Positions 17,035 to 26,089 of a stretch of 64,000 bases of DNA are shown here, one piece after another. The DNA comes from Nostoc sp. ATCC 43529 (lineage in GTDB: Bacteria; Cyanobacteriota; Cyanobacteriia; Cyanobacteriales; Nostocaceae), in NCBI GenBank assembly GCA_003326205.1, contig LWTK01000043.1, positions 1 through 64,000 of the forward strand, given 5' to 3'. The notes under the pieces are model-generated. The model made no database searches and had not been told where the DNA came from. It saw nothing but the letters and a program-made list of their open reading frames with translations. Position 1 is the first letter of the stretch. Every line of letters starts with the position of its first letter. The position numbers and the translations under genes were made by a program.

Positions 17035-18138
17035 CTAACTATAAGTCCCTGCCGTCTCATTTGTGACCTTTGTAGACTTTAAATCAATATCATCTATTTG
17101 ATTTAATTCGCCAGCGCGCCAACTATCTGCGGCATCCTTGATGAAACTGGCAACCGGAATTGCAATTAACAAACCCAGCACACCTCCTAATTTAGCTCCC
17201 AGTAGTAAAGAAATTACTACCCAAACAGGATTTAAACCAGTTAAATTGCCGAGAATTCGAGGTGCAATAAAATTAGAATTAACTTGATCGATCGCAACAG
17301 CTACACCTAAAACTTCCACTCCTAGCCAAAAGTTTTGTAACGCTACCAAAAGACTAACTATAGCAATACCTATTCCTGTACCAAAAGGGAACAAAGAAAA
17401 CAAACCAATACCAATGCCAAAAAGCAGCGCCAAGGGAACTTGCAAAATCCAAAATGCTAGTGTAACCGTCAACCCCAGCACAGCGCCCAATGTCGCCTGA
17501 CCGATAAAGTAATTGTGGAAATCCTCTCGGAGTAATTGCCGGACTTTTGAGCCAATATTAGGAGGGAACCATTGAAAAAGCCCATCCCAAAGACGCTCCC
17601 CGTTTAATATGAGGTATATAGTCAGCACCACCGCCAGCAGTACGTTGACGACAATACCAATAGTATCAACAGCAAAACTGAGAATTCTCCCCGTGAACGA
17701 CTGGAGTTGATTAGATAATCTTTCTAAAATTTCGCTAACTAAAGCACTCAAATTAATAGGTAGATGCTGTTGACTTAATGCCCAATCTTGAAAAGCCTGT
17801 AACTGCTCAGTACCAGAATCAATCCAACTAGGCAAAATATTAGCTAATTCGTTGAGTTGTTCTATAATCAGCGGCACCAAAGTGATGCCTAAACCCACTA
17901 TAATCACCACAGTCAAAAGTAACACTCCCACGATCGCCAAGTTCCGTTTCACCCCTTGTTGCTGAAGAAACTGAATTGGATAATCCAAAACGAAAGCCAG
18001 TAAAATAGCCGCGGCAATAATGCTCACCAGAGGTTGAAAATACTGCACAACCTGGAGCAACAGCCAACCGTTGAGAATAATAATGGGGAATGCCAATCCT
18101 ATACTTAACCATCGTGGCAGTTTGTTTGCTGATTGCAT
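17035..18138 (-). CDS. AI-2E family transporter (PerM/YhhQ-like permease)
   Basis: 367 residues with about seven or eight hydrophobic helices in the AI-2E family pattern: an N-terminal pair (SIGLAFPIIILNGWLLL), a long amphipathic central region (residues about 90-160), and conserved C-terminal segments including FGIGIGLFSLFPFGTGIG, QVNSNFIAPRILGN and NLTGLNPVWVVISLLLGA. The family covers proteins proposed to export autoinducer-2, sodium/proton antiporters and uncharacterised permeases; substrate cannot be read from sequence. It is convergent with the kinase gene and has a repeat-filled upstream region. Confidence 0.9.
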   Translation of the reverse strand: MQSANKLPRWLSIGLAFPIIILNGWLLLQVVQYFQPLVSIIAAAILLAFVLDYPIQFLQQQGVKRNLAIVGVLLLTVVIIVGLGITLVPLIIEQLNELANILPSWIDSGTEQLQAFQDWALSQQHLPINLSALVSEILERLSNQLQSFTGRILSFAVDTIGIVVNVLLAVVLTIYLILNGERLWDGLFQWFPPNIGSKVRQLLREDFHNYFIGQATLGAVLGLTVTLAFWILQVPLALLFGIGIGLFSLFPFGTGIGIAIVSLLVALQNFWLGVEVLGVAVAIDQVNSNFIAPRILGNLTGLNPVWVVISLLLGAKLGGVLGLLIAIPVASFIKDAADSWRAGELNQIDDIDLKSTKVTNETAGTYS

Positions 18139-18179
18139 TAGTGATGACTACTCCACAAGAGTTTTAACTTTATTTTGGC

Positions 18180-18365
18180 TGATGGAGGCTGGGGACTGGG
18201 AACTGGGGACTGGGAAGACGCAGGGGAGGTGGGGAGGTAGGGGGATGGGGGACAAATCAATTCAAAATTCAAAACTTGTACTGAGCTTGTCGAAGTATTC
18301 AAAATTCTTGCATTAAAGAACTTCTGCCTTCTGTCTTCTGCCTCCAATGCCCCATGCCCTATGCC
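18180..18365. repeat. Dispersed composite repeat
   Basis: The block contains gggactggg/gggaggtagg runs, then attaaagaacttctgccttctg (18312-18333). That 22-mer occurs as its exact reverse complement at 25276-25297 in a second block with the same flanking text (Caaaattcaaaa and gggggatggggga themes). No coding function seen. Confidence 0.75.
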
Positions 18366-18370
18366 CCAAT

Positions 18371-18802
18371 TTATCGATTCTTCTCGATAAAATCCAACAT
18401 AATTCGCTGATGCATTTCCCCTAATGGTCGCACTTCGTTGGCATTTTTTGAATAACACTGACCTTGGCGAATATCGTCTGGAGTCAATAATCCCATATCC
18501 CAGCCTTCATTCAAAACCAATTCATTCATCTCCACTAACAGTGGTGCATGGAAAACATGACGGATAACTGTTTCATCGGGATAACAGCCAAATTCAGCAA
18601 AAGGCGGCAAATTATAGCCTATTTCTTCTAAAACTTCTCGTTTGACTGCCACATCGGGTGTTTCACCAGGTTCGATATGACCGCCGAATAGTGCCCAGTG
18701 GCCAGGATAACGAATACTGGGGATGTTATCCCTTAGTTGCATGAGAAATTTGTTGTTTTGGTAGAGAATAGCGATCGCTACATGTACTAGTTGATTGCTC
18801 AT
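18371..18802 (-). CDS. Nudix hydrolase
   Basis: 143 residues with a complete Nudix box: GGHIEPGE, seven residues, then REVLEEIGY, which binds the catalytic metal. Nudix enzymes cleave nucleoside diphosphates linked to another moiety. The N-terminus (HVAIAILYQNNKFLMQLRD) and the downstream EFGCYPDE region do not allow a specific substrate to be named. It lies in the same direction as the lipoprotein gene 22 bases upstream, so the two may be co-transcribed. Confidence 0.9.
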   Translation of the reverse strand: MSNQLVHVAIAILYQNNKFLMQLRDNIPSIRYPGHWALFGGHIEPGETPDVAVKREVLEEIGYNLPPFAEFGCYPDETVIRHVFHAPLLVEMNELVLNEGWDMGLLTPDDIRQGQCYSKNANEVRPLGEMHQRIMLDFIEKNR

Positions 18803-18824
18803 ATCTTCATTTTTAATTACTGAA

Positions 18825-19241
18825 TTATTCTTCTTCTAAATAAATTTCTCCCAGTTCTTTCCCAGCTAAAGGAATACTCCGGTAGCGAACTTTACCCTTA
18901 AACACCACTTCCGATCCCTCTGGCAAACTTTTTTGGTTAGTGACAACCCAAATTTTGCCGGTTGTGTCATCTATTTGATAAGCCCACTGCTTCATCAGCG
19001 GAGCTTGCTTTTCTACCTTGCCTTGGATGTAAACTGTAGCCTGATTCTTTTGTTCTGCTTTAATTTGTCGAATTGGGGTAACATTAGCCCCAAATTTTAA
19101 GCCAGTTCCACTCAAGCCAGAGGAAGCTAAATTACCACAACTAGAAAGTCCTGCTACCACGAAAAAAGCTAACCCTACACGGTAGAGAACAATACTCTGC
19201 CCATACAAAAAGCCAAGGGACAAATTTCTCGTTTTTTTCAT
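18825..19241 (-). CDS. Lipoprotein with OB-like domain
   Basis: From the ATG at 19241 (MKKTRNLSLGF) there is a basic n-region, a hydrophobic core and the lipobox GLSSC, so the mature protein would be a lipid-anchored ~100-residue domain. An upstream start at 19313 would add 24 residues before the signal and is less likely. The mature part (TVYIQGKVEKQAPL, YQIDDTTGKIWVVTNQ, VVFKGKVRYRSIPLAG) reads like a small OB-fold beta barrel. Function unknown. Downstream and co-directional is the Nudix gene. Confidence 0.75.
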   Translation of the reverse strand: MKKTRNLSLGFLYGQSIVLYRVGLAFFVVAGLSSCGNLASSGLSGTGLKFGANVTPIRQIKAEQKNQATVYIQGKVEKQAPLMKQWAYQIDDTTGKIWVVTNQKSLPEGSEVVFKGKVRYRSIPLAGKELGEIYLEEE

Positions 19242-19350
19242 GAAAGCCACCAATTGAGCAAATTTTTGCTTCACTGCTTGTTTTGTCGCCACTTCGATTG
19301 GGCCAGTTCCCATCTATAGTACTTTGTTCTGAATTGGGCATTGGGCAAGC

Positions 19351-19430
19351 GGGGAGTGTGGGAGGTGTGGGAGGTGTGGGAGGATGGTGAAGAAATCTTT
19401 CCCCCCACACTCCCCACACCTCTTCATCTC
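19351..19430. repeat. Dispersed G-rich/C-rich palindromic repeat, copy A
   Basis: GGGAGTGTGGGAGGTGTGGG-type DNA on one side and CCCCCCACACTCCCCACACC on the other form an imperfect hairpin around gatggtgaagaaatcttt. A 29-base core (19389-19417) recurs as an exact reverse complement at 23969-23997. Confidence 0.8.
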
Positions 19431-19752
19431 CTTGTCTCCCTTGTCTCCCTCATCTTTCCATCTCTGTTTTATTCTTCTGATAAAGCCCTCGATCTGAGAA
19501 AATAAACATTATGGATTTACTGTGAGAAAAACGCTACGACATCAAACAGGAACACAATAATAGTTAAAAGTCAAGGTTCAAGAGTCAAAACACTACGTGC
19601 GAGACAAAAGATTGGGTAAAAAAGGCTCCAAAAAGAAGAAGCAAGGTGGAAAAAGCAAAAAGAATAAAGTTTTTATGCTAGTTCGCGAGTATCAGAGACT
19701 CGTTGGCGGGCATGGGGCATTGGGCATCGGGCATGGGGGCAAAAAAGTGGAG

Positions 19753-20105
19753 TTCAAAAACTCGTTAACGAGTATTAAAGACTCGTTCACGAGTATCAAA
19801 AACTCGTTAACGAGTATCAAAGACTCGTTCACGAGTATCAAAGACTCGCCCACGACTATCAAAGACTCGTTCACGAGTATCAAAGACTCGCCCACGACTA
19901 TCAAAGACTCGTTCACGAGTATCAAAGACTCGCCCACGAGTATCAAAGACTCGTTCACGAGTATCAAAGACTCGCCCACGAGTATCAAAGACTCGTTCAC
20001 GAGTATCAAAGACTCGTTCACGACTATCAAAGACTCGCCCACGAGTATCAAAGACTCGCCCACGAGTATCAAAGACTCGTTCACGAGTATCAAAGACTCG
20101 TTCAC
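19753..20105. repeat. 21-bp minisatellite, 17 units
   Basis: Seventeen consecutive units of agtatcaaagactcgttcacg with limited variants (ttcacg, cccacg, ttaacg; agtatc or actatc). A lone divergent unit sits upstream at about 19687-19707, separated by palindromic gcatgggg text. Junctions read actcgttcacgagt, a 6-bp stem with a 2-base loop, or actcgttaacgagt, a perfect palindrome. Because the period is a multiple of three, three long frames stay open (plus 19597-20247 and two on the minus strand). The plus frame would encode a Lys-rich start and repeated KDS(F/P)TSI, and overlaps the folD ATG by four bases. I regard it as probably non-coding. Confidence 0.9.
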
Positions 20106-20243
20106 AAATCTTAGATTTATAGGAAATCATAGTTATAAATCATTCCCCCTGCCTGATGCCCCATGCCCCATGCCCAATGCCCCATGCCCAATGCCCTTTT
20201 TAATCAAACTTGCAACACAAGACGAACATAGCCAGAAATTCTT

Positions 20244-21122
20244 ATGAAAACACAAACTGCCAAAATCCTTGATGGTAAAGCTTTAGCTGCGAAAATTCAG
20301 CAAGAACTTTCTGTTGCCATTAGCGAATTACAACCAAAAGTTGGAAGGCCTCCTGGCTTAGCAGTGCTGATGGTTGGAGATAACCCAGCCTCGGCTGCTT
20401 ATGTACGCAATAAGGAAAAAGCCTGCGCTAAAGTTGGTATAGCCTCTTTTGGCAAGCATTTTCCCGCCCAAACTACCCAAGGGGAATTAGAAGAGGTCAT
20501 TACTGCGCTCAATCACGATGAACGGGTGGATGGCATTCTTGTACAGCTACCTTTACCTAATCATTTAGATGCTGTTAGCCTGTTACATCAAATCGATCCC
20601 GATAAAGATGCTGATGGACTGCACCCAGTGAACTTGGGGCGACTAGTACGGGGAGAAACAGGTTTACGTAGCTGTACCCCTGCTGGCGTGATGCGGCTTT
20701 TAGAAGAATATGAAATTCCTTTGCAGGGAAAGCAGGCAGTAGTAGTGGGACGTAGTATTTTAGTGGGTAAGCCAATGGCGTTAATGCTATTAGAAGCTGA
20801 TGCTACAGTCACAATTGCTCATTCGCGATCGCACGATCTCAAAGCGATCGCTCAAAATGCTGATATTCTGATTGCAGCAGTAGGTCGTCCCGGACTAATC
20901 TCTGCTGATATGGTAAAACCGGGCGCTGTTGTGGTAGATGTGGGAATGAATCGGGTCACTGATGCCAGTGGCAACAGTCGGCTAGTCGGCGATGTCGATT
21001 TGGAATCAACTGCTGCTGTAGCAGGATTTATCACCCCAGTTCCTGGCGGTGTTGGCCCAATGACCGTCGCCTTATTGTTGCAAAATACATTTGCTAGCTA
21101 TTCAAGGGCGGTAAGAAAGTGA
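20244..21122 (+). CDS. folD: Bifunctional methylenetetrahydrofolate dehydrogenase/cyclohydrolase
   Basis: 292 residues, normal FolD length. It interconverts 5,10-methylene-THF, methenyl-THF and 10-formyl-THF in one-carbon metabolism. Conserved sequence includes SAAYVRNKEKACAKVGI with the catalytic Tyr and Lys, VDGILVQLPLP, DKDADGLHPVNLGRL, CTPAGVMRLL, the NADP-binding VVVGRSILVGKPMALML and the C-terminal TPVPGGVGPMTVA. It is followed by crtE and the DUF212 gene in the same direction with 150-190-base gaps, suggesting loosely linked transcription. Confidence 0.97.
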   Translation: MKTQTAKILDGKALAAKIQQELSVAISELQPKVGRPPGLAVLMVGDNPASAAYVRNKEKACAKVGIASFGKHFPAQTTQGELEEVITALNHDERVDGILVQLPLPNHLDAVSLLHQIDPDKDADGLHPVNLGRLVRGETGLRSCTPAGVMRLLEEYEIPLQGKQAVVVGRSILVGKPMALMLLEADATVTIAHSRSHDLKAIAQNADILIAAVGRPGLISADMVKPGAVVVDVGMNRVTDASGNSRLVGDVDLESTAAVAGFITPVPGGVGPMTVALLLQNTFASYSRAVRK

Positions 21123-21280
21123 GAGTTATAGAGTGATGAGTTAAAAGTTATGAGTTATATTCTCAACTCCCAACTCCTAATTCTTAACTCTTAACTCTTA
21201 ACTCCCCATTTTTTGAGTCCCACAGCACCTTAAAATTGTGACGTATAAGACGAAAATCACAAAATGTTAGGAATTGAAGA

Positions 21281-22213
21281 ATGGTAGCAACTGATAACTT
21301 TCAAAAGACACCACCAGAGGAAGCCAACTTTAACCTAGCAGCCTATCTCAAAGAACGACAAAAACTTTGTGATACCGCTTTAGATCGGTCTATTCCCATC
21401 GCTTATCCAGAAAAAATTTATGAGTCGATGCGCTACTCATTATTAGCTGGAGGTAAGCGTGTACGCCCGATCCTCTGCCTTGCCACCTGTGAAATGATTG
21501 GTGGCACCGTCGAAATGGCTATGCCAACAGCTTGTGCAGTGGAAATGATCCACACAATGTCTTTGATTCATGACGACCTGCCATCAATGGATAATGACGA
21601 TTATCGTCGCGGAAAGCTGACGAATCATAAGGTCTATGGCGAAGATGTGGCAATTTTAGCTGGAGATGGTTTGTTGGCTCTGGCTTTTGAATATGTTGCC
21701 CTTCATACCCCTGAAAGTGTTCCCAAAGAGCGAATTTTGCAAGTAGTTATCCGTCTTGGTCGTGCTCTGGGGGCAGCTGGTTTAGTTGGCGGTCAAGTTG
21801 TGGATTTACAATGTGAAGGTAAATCCGATATTTCTTTAGAAACACTGAATTTCATTCACGAACACAAAACAGCTGCCCTTTTGGAAGCTTGTGTAGTTTG
21901 TGGCGGGATCGTAGGTGGGGCATCATCTGAAGATGTGCAACGACTCAGCCGTTATGCTCAAAATATTGGGCTAGCATTTCAGATCGTAGATGATATTCTG
22001 GATATCACTGCTACCCAGGAGCAATTAGGCAAAACAGCCGGCAAAGACGAAAAAGCTAAGAAAGTTACTTATCCCAGCCTTTGGGGAATTGACCAATCCC
22101 GCTCAAAAGCCCAAGAGCTAGTTAAAGCAGCTTGCGCGGAGTTAGAACCATTTGGGGAAAGAGCCAAGCCACTGCAAGCGATCGCTCATTTTATCATCAG
22201 TCGCAATAACTAG
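21281..22213 (+). CDS. crtE: Geranylgeranyl diphosphate synthase
   Basis: 310-residue trans-prenyltransferase. The first aspartate-rich motif is DDLPSMDND, the second is DDILD; the AGGKRVRPILCLA segment binds IPP. It supplies GGPP for carotenoids and for the phytyl chain of chlorophyll and quinones. The residues before the first Asp motif (MIHTMSLIHDD) fit the bacterial/plant GGPP type. Normal length and an ATG start. A repeat of aaaggcaaaaggc follows the stop. Confidence 0.95.
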   Translation: MVATDNFQKTPPEEANFNLAAYLKERQKLCDTALDRSIPIAYPEKIYESMRYSLLAGGKRVRPILCLATCEMIGGTVEMAMPTACAVEMIHTMSLIHDDLPSMDNDDYRRGKLTNHKVYGEDVAILAGDGLLALAFEYVALHTPESVPKERILQVVIRLGRALGAAGLVGGQVVDLQCEGKSDISLETLNFIHEHKTAALLEACVVCGGIVGGASSEDVQRLSRYAQNIGLAFQIVDDILDITATQEQLGKTAGKDEKAKKVTYPSLWGIDQSRSKAQELVKAACAELEPFGERAKPLQAIAHFIISRNN

Positions 22214-22402
22214 TACAAAAAGGCAAAAGGCAAAAGGCAAAAGGCAAGAGGGATAAATCCTCAAAGCATCAACTTTTTGTCTATTTTTAACCGTCGGGTT
22301 ATTTCCACATGATGTACAAGGTTAATTTGAGATTTTGGGTTGAATCTAAATGTTTCCTCAACCAACAACTGCTGCTCTTATCACTAACCTAATCACAATA
22401 CC

Positions 22403-22858
22403 ATGCAGGATATAGGCAACATTTTAGACAACCGGGTGCTGCTCGTTGCTCTGGTAGCTTGTTTTATCGCTCAAGCATTAAAACTCATAATCGAGATTGT
22501 CAAAAATCGCAAGCTGAATGTGCGTGTTTTAGTCACAACCGGAGGTATGCCCAGTGCCCACTCAGCTTTAGTTACGGCTCTAGCTGCTGGTGTCGGGCAA
22601 ACACTTGGTTGGTCATCTCCTGATTTTGCGGTGGCAATGGTTTTTGCCATCATCGTTATGTACGACGCAGCCGGAGTTCGCCAAGCGGCTGGCAAGCAAG
22701 CTCGCATTCTCAATCAAATGATTGATGAATTATTTCATGAAAAACCAGACTTTAGCCAAGACCGCCTTAAGGAATTACTTGGACATACACCAGTTCAGGT
22801 AATAGCTGGCTCGGCTTTAGGTATGACGGTTTATTGGTTAGCCAGGGCTGCTTATTAA
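22403..22858 (+). CDS. Divergent PAP2 family (DUF212) membrane protein
   Basis: 151 residues with about four hydrophobic segments. It carries the DUF212 signatures KLIIEIVKNRKLN, TTGGMPSAHSALVTALA, VIVMYDAAGVRQAAGKQA and LGHTPVQVIAGS. The PSAHSA block matches the phosphatase motif of PAP2 enzymes, so a phosphatase on a lipid pyrophosphate is conceivable, and the neighbouring crtE makes isoprenoid phosphate a reasonable guess. No substrate is established. Confidence 0.88.
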   Translation: MQDIGNILDNRVLLVALVACFIAQALKLIIEIVKNRKLNVRVLVTTGGMPSAHSALVTALAAGVGQTLGWSSPDFAVAMVFAIIVMYDAAGVRQAAGKQARILNQMIDELFHEKPDFSQDRLKELLGHTPVQVIAGSALGMTVYWLARAAY

Positions 22859-23099
22859 AGAATACTTCAAGGGGCTACGCCCCGCTGCGCTAACAGAATC
22901 CAGAATTCAGCAATCTTTTAGTGGGCAATTAAACCCGCTGCTTTCTTATTGACCACTAAATTGTATCCCTACTCTTAAGCAAGCTAGCAAAAGCGTCTGG
23001 TAGAAAAGATTTAGTAAGGAACTTTAACCTGCTAATTTTACCGCCACTCGTACATAATTAATTCTGAATTCTGAATTCTGATTCCTGAATTCTTTCTTT

Positions 23100-23771
23100 T
23101 TAAAATCCCACAGTTGACCGCAACAAAATCACCTTACGGCTATTTACGATACTGGCAACAAAACCGCGATCGTTTAGCTTTTGTAATGTGTTGTATGCTT
23201 CACTTTGGTTAGTAGTATAAACTGCCAGCAAGTATGGGCGTTGTCCATAAGAAGCAAAACCGACGTTACCTCCCACCGCTTGCTGTACGCTATTTGCTAT
23301 TTCTGGGCGATTGTAATAATCTACCAGCACCGCATAACCCTCTCCTAAGGCTTGAGGATTATAGGTAACTTTCTGCTGCTGAAGTGGCTGTGCTTGTACA
23401 ACATCTGGTGCTGTTGGTCGAGTAGTAATGATGGCAGACAAACCAACAATATTACTGACATACCGTGCCCAGCGATTGGCATCGTCAATTTGATTAAAAC
23501 CCCCGATGCGCGTCACAGTTTCGTTGAGATATTGGCAGGTAACGGTCTTGAGTTCAGGCGGCAGGGCACTACGCAACTGCTTTTGATTTTCCCCCGTGGG
23601 ACTGACTACTAATAAAAGATACTCGCCTGCACTCGGTGGTTGACAATTGGGAATGGCTTGTTGGGCAAAGACAGAACTCATGCCACCAATCAACCCAGCG
23701 AAAGCGAAGCTTGCCGTAGCGAAAAGTCGGAGCGGCGGCTTTTGCCGATTTGAACTTTTCAAGACAGACAT
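23100..23771 (-). CDS. Secreted SPOR-like protein
   Basis: The ATG at 23771 gives a signal peptide (LFATASFAFAGLIGGMSSVFA-Q region); a GTG at 23813 is the longer alternative. The mature part contains two alpha/beta units resembling SPOR-type repeats: YLLLVVSPTGENQKQLRSALP with a following FNQIDDANRWARYVSN, and YAVLVDYYNRPEIANSVQQA with YLLAVYTTNQSEAYNTLQKL. Related proteins are widespread in filamentous cyanobacteria and unnamed. A role at the cell wall or septum is only a guess from SPOR similarity. Confidence 0.75.
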   Translation of the reverse strand: MSVLKSSNRQKPPLRLFATASFAFAGLIGGMSSVFAQQAIPNCQPPSAGEYLLLVVSPTGENQKQLRSALPPELKTVTCQYLNETVTRIGGFNQIDDANRWARYVSNIVGLSAIITTRPTAPDVVQAQPLQQQKVTYNPQALGEGYAVLVDYYNRPEIANSVQQAVGGNVGFASYGQRPYLLAVYTTNQSEAYNTLQKLNDRGFVASIVNSRKVILLRSTVGF

Positions 23772-23916
23772 CGCTAATCCTAAAACACTTGGTAAAGTCT
23801 GAAATCTCTGCACAAAAGTTAAATAGATAAATTATGGTGTCATAAAAGATTTTATAAAGAAAAATGGGAAATGGGCATAGGGCATGGAGCATGGGGTACG
23901 GGGAGATGACGGAGAT

Positions 23917-24060
23917 GGGGAAGTGTGGGGAGTGTGGGGAGAGAGGGGGATGGGGGAGTGTGGGGAGGGTGGGGAGTGTGGGGGGAAAGATTTCTTCCCC
24001 ATCCTCCCACACCTCCCACACCTCCCACACCTCCCACACCTCCCACCCCTCCCACACTTC
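23917..24060. repeat. Dispersed G-rich/C-rich palindromic repeat, copy B
   Basis: A run of gtgtgggga units turns into cctcccaca units around ggggggaaagatttcttcccc. The core 23969-23997 is the reverse complement of the copy at 19389-19417. All six frames are open over parts of it, giving Gly/Val or His/Thr/Ser repeats that are not credible proteins. Confidence 0.85.
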
Positions 24061-24082
24061 CTACTTGCCCCATGCCCAATCA

Positions 24083-24418
24083 TTAAGACACAGTAGCCAA
24101 AGATGCTAGAGCATCAGGTATTGCCTCAGAAGGAGCTTGGAATTCTCCTGTGATGACGTATTCTAAACGCAATTTCAACCAAGTAATAAATTGGGGATTA
24201 GTGGAAATAATTGCTACTGCTGGTTGGGGACACTTTGCTTTTACTTCTGCAAACTGGGGTGCTTCTAAAAAAGCTGGTTGCTTGATGAGCCAAAAATCAA
24301 TTTGTTTTTCTTGTTCGTGGTAATGACGGGTACGTTCTTTGAGAACTTCCTCTATCGGTTCTTCTTCGAGGATAAAACGTTGACTGGCTAAAACGTAATG
24401 ATATGTTTGCATTTTCAT
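24083..24418 (-). CDS. ycf54: Ycf54 family protein (Mg-protoporphyrin ester cyclase accessory factor)
   Basis: 111 residues matching Ycf54 throughout: YHYVLASQRFILEEEPIEEV, QIDFWLIKQPAFLEAP, KCPQPAVAIISTNPQFITWL and GEFQAPSEAIPDALASLA. Ycf54 is required for normal activity and assembly of the aerobic Mg-protoporphyrin IX monomethyl ester cyclase, which forms the fifth ring of chlorophyll. The start ATG at 24418 could be replaced by the one two codons later. It is followed at some distance by repeat DNA and lies downstream of a SnoaL-like gene. Confidence 0.93.
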   Translation of the reverse strand: MKMQTYHYVLASQRFILEEEPIEEVLKERTRHYHEQEKQIDFWLIKQPAFLEAPQFAEVKAKCPQPAVAIISTNPQFITWLKLRLEYVITGEFQAPSEAIPDALASLATVS

Positions 24419-24477
24419 CCTTTGCTTGTTATGGAAATAATTTCAGGGCACAGCACTACATACTGTACCCCTGAAAA

Positions 24478-25194
24478 TTAACTTTTTTGGAACTTTTTGA
24501 ACCAAGAACTGAAGGGACAAGCACTTCCTTGGTTATCTGCATTTGCCTTGCCACCAGATGTTAGCTTGGTCAAGAACAGACTATTGTCAAAGTAGTGTTC
24601 TAAGGAAATAATCTTTAAGTCATCGGTAACTTTTGCAATGCTCATGCCGATAATTTCCACCGTCTCTCCAGTAGGTGCATAGTCTTTGTATTGTCCGTTA
24701 AAATGTCCCCAATGCCGCCATTTGAATGTTACATTCGGCGGCCCTGAGAAAACTTCCAGCACTTCCCAAGGAAATCCTTTGGGAAATGTTGTGTGGAAGA
24801 GTTTTGCCGATGATTCAAAGCTTTCTTCTGAAGCTTTGTAGTGTTCTGAATCAGGCATAAATAGATTGTAAGTACCTTGGGCTGATAAATCCGCCGCTGT
24901 GTAGTCTACTCCGCCATTAGTACTGAGGCGAAACTTGTCATTCACAATAGATAACCACTGTTGCGGATTAGCTTTAAAGGATACCTCCATCTCGAAGGTT
25001 CGCACCAAGTTTTGTACGATCGCTTCTAGTGTACCTTCTAGGTGATTGCGCGTACTTTCTTGAGCCAGATTTTCTTTGGAGCGAGAATAATCTGGTGGTG
25101 TCTGATAGCGCCATTCAGTATCAATACTTTCTGCTATCACCCGATCTCGATCCTGTACCCAAAGCGGCAGGTTGTTAGACTGTGTTGCGCTCAT
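24478..25194 (-). CDS. SnoaL/NTF2-like fold protein
   Basis: 238 residues. The central part resembles the NTF2-like (SnoaL) fold: a helical region (ENLAQESTRNHLEGTLEAIVQNLV), a beta-rich segment with VTFKWRHWGHFNGQYKDYAPTGETVEIIG, and a final VTDDLKIISLEHYFD. Members include polyketide cyclases and many proteins binding small hydrophobic ligands; catalytic residues cannot be assigned. It precedes ycf54 in the same direction by 59 bases and may be co-transcribed. Confidence 0.7.
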   Translation of the reverse strand: MSATQSNNLPLWVQDRDRVIAESIDTEWRYQTPPDYSRSKENLAQESTRNHLEGTLEAIVQNLVRTFEMEVSFKANPQQWLSIVNDKFRLSTNGGVDYTAADLSAQGTYNLFMPDSEHYKASEESFESSAKLFHTTFPKGFPWEVLEVFSGPPNVTFKWRHWGHFNGQYKDYAPTGETVEIIGMSIAKVTDDLKIISLEHYFDNSLFLTKLTSGGKANADNQGSACPFSSWFKKFQKS

Positions 25195-25251
25195 AGAATT
25201 TTTTTAGTGAAGATTGATTTCTAGATTTCGCAGTTACAACCCCTCTTGGGG

Positions 25252-25363
25252 AGGCAGGAGGCAGGAGGCAGAAGGCAGAAGGCAGAAGTTCTTTAATGCA
25301 ATAATTTTGAATTTTGCATTGATTTATCCCCCATCCCCCTATCTCCCTATCTCTTCCCAGTCC
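25252..25363. repeat. Dispersed composite repeat, second copy
   Basis: Tandem ggcagga/ggcagaa heptamers run into cagaaggcagaagttctttaat (25276-25297), the exact complement of 18312-18333, and then into ttatcccccatcccccta-type DNA. It touches the 3' end of pdxJ, whose last codons read AIRGTGD. Confidence 0.75.
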
Positions 25364-26089
25364 TCAGTCCCCAGTCCCTCTTATGGCTTGTTTCATCTCG
25401 CGCACTGCTCGTTCTATACCTACTAAGGCTGCGCGACTGATGATGGTATGACCGATGTTCAGTTCTTCCATGCCATCAAGGGCAGCCACCGGGTAGACGT
25501 TCCAGTAGGTGAGTCCATGTCCGGCGTTGACTCGCAGTCCGGCTTGAATCGCTTGTTCGCACCCTTTTGCTAATATGGCTAATTCTCGGTGGCGAGTTGT
25601 TTCATCCTTAGCCTCAGCGTATTGTCCGGTGTGCAATTCAATAAATTTAGCCTGCACCTTGACAGATGCTTCGATTTGTGCTGGCTCTGCGTCGATAAAT
25701 AAACTAACTGGAATGCCAGCGCTTTGCAATTTATCAACGATCTCACCTATTCTAGCAATTTGCCCAACGATATCTAGTCCACCTTCTGTTGTGACTTCTT
25801 CGCGTTTTTCGGGGACTAAAGTTACATAATCTGGTTTGATGTCGAGAGCGATCGCTAACATTTCATCTGTAGCGGCCATCTCTAAATTTAAGTGAGTTCT
25901 CACTGTTTGTCTTAAGATTCGCACATCCCGGTCTTGGATATGCCGTCTATCTTCTCGCAGATGCACTGTAATTCCATCTGCACCTCCTAATTCTGCCAGC
26001 ACCGCCGCCGCTACGGGGTCTGGTTCCACTGTCCGCCGTGCTTGCCGGATGGTGGCAATGTGGTCAATGTTAACGCCAAGTGTAGGCAC
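25364..26089 (-). CDS. pdxJ: Pyridoxine 5'-phosphate synthase
   Basis: 241 residues, standard PdxJ length. It condenses 1-deoxyxylulose 5-phosphate with 3-amino-2-oxopropyl phosphate to give PNP. Conserved blocks are LGVNIDHIATIRQARR, DGITVHLREDRRHIQDRDV, KPDYVTLVPEKREEVTTEGG, VSLFIDAEPAQIEA, IELHTGQYA, VNAGHGLTYWNV and ELNIGHTIISRA, covering the catalytic Glu and His residues. It stands alone, with dispersed repeats on both sides. Confidence 0.97.
   Translation of the reverse strand: MPTLGVNIDHIATIRQARRTVEPDPVAAAVLAELGGADGITVHLREDRRHIQDRDVRILRQTVRTHLNLEMAATDEMLAIALDIKPDYVTLVPEKREEVTTEGGLDIVGQIARIGEIVDKLQSAGIPVSLFIDAEPAQIEASVKVQAKFIELHTGQYAEAKDETTRHRELAILAKGCEQAIQAGLRVNAGHGLTYWNVYPVAALDGMEELNIGHTIISRAALVGIERAVREMKQAIRGTGD

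Noticed and set aside
19597..20247. 216-codon frame through the 21-bp minisatellite as a real repeat protein overlapping folD
   Set aside because: Two minus-strand frames are equally open, the 3' part is common spacer text encoding CPMPNAPCPMP, and no initiation site is convincing. Left as a repeat with the coupling noted as a finding.
23569..24109. Several overlapping frames on both strands rich in Gly-Val or Ser-His-Thr
   Set aside because: They are translations of the G-rich/C-rich palindromic repeat; all frames are open because of repeat structure and none has protein-like composition.
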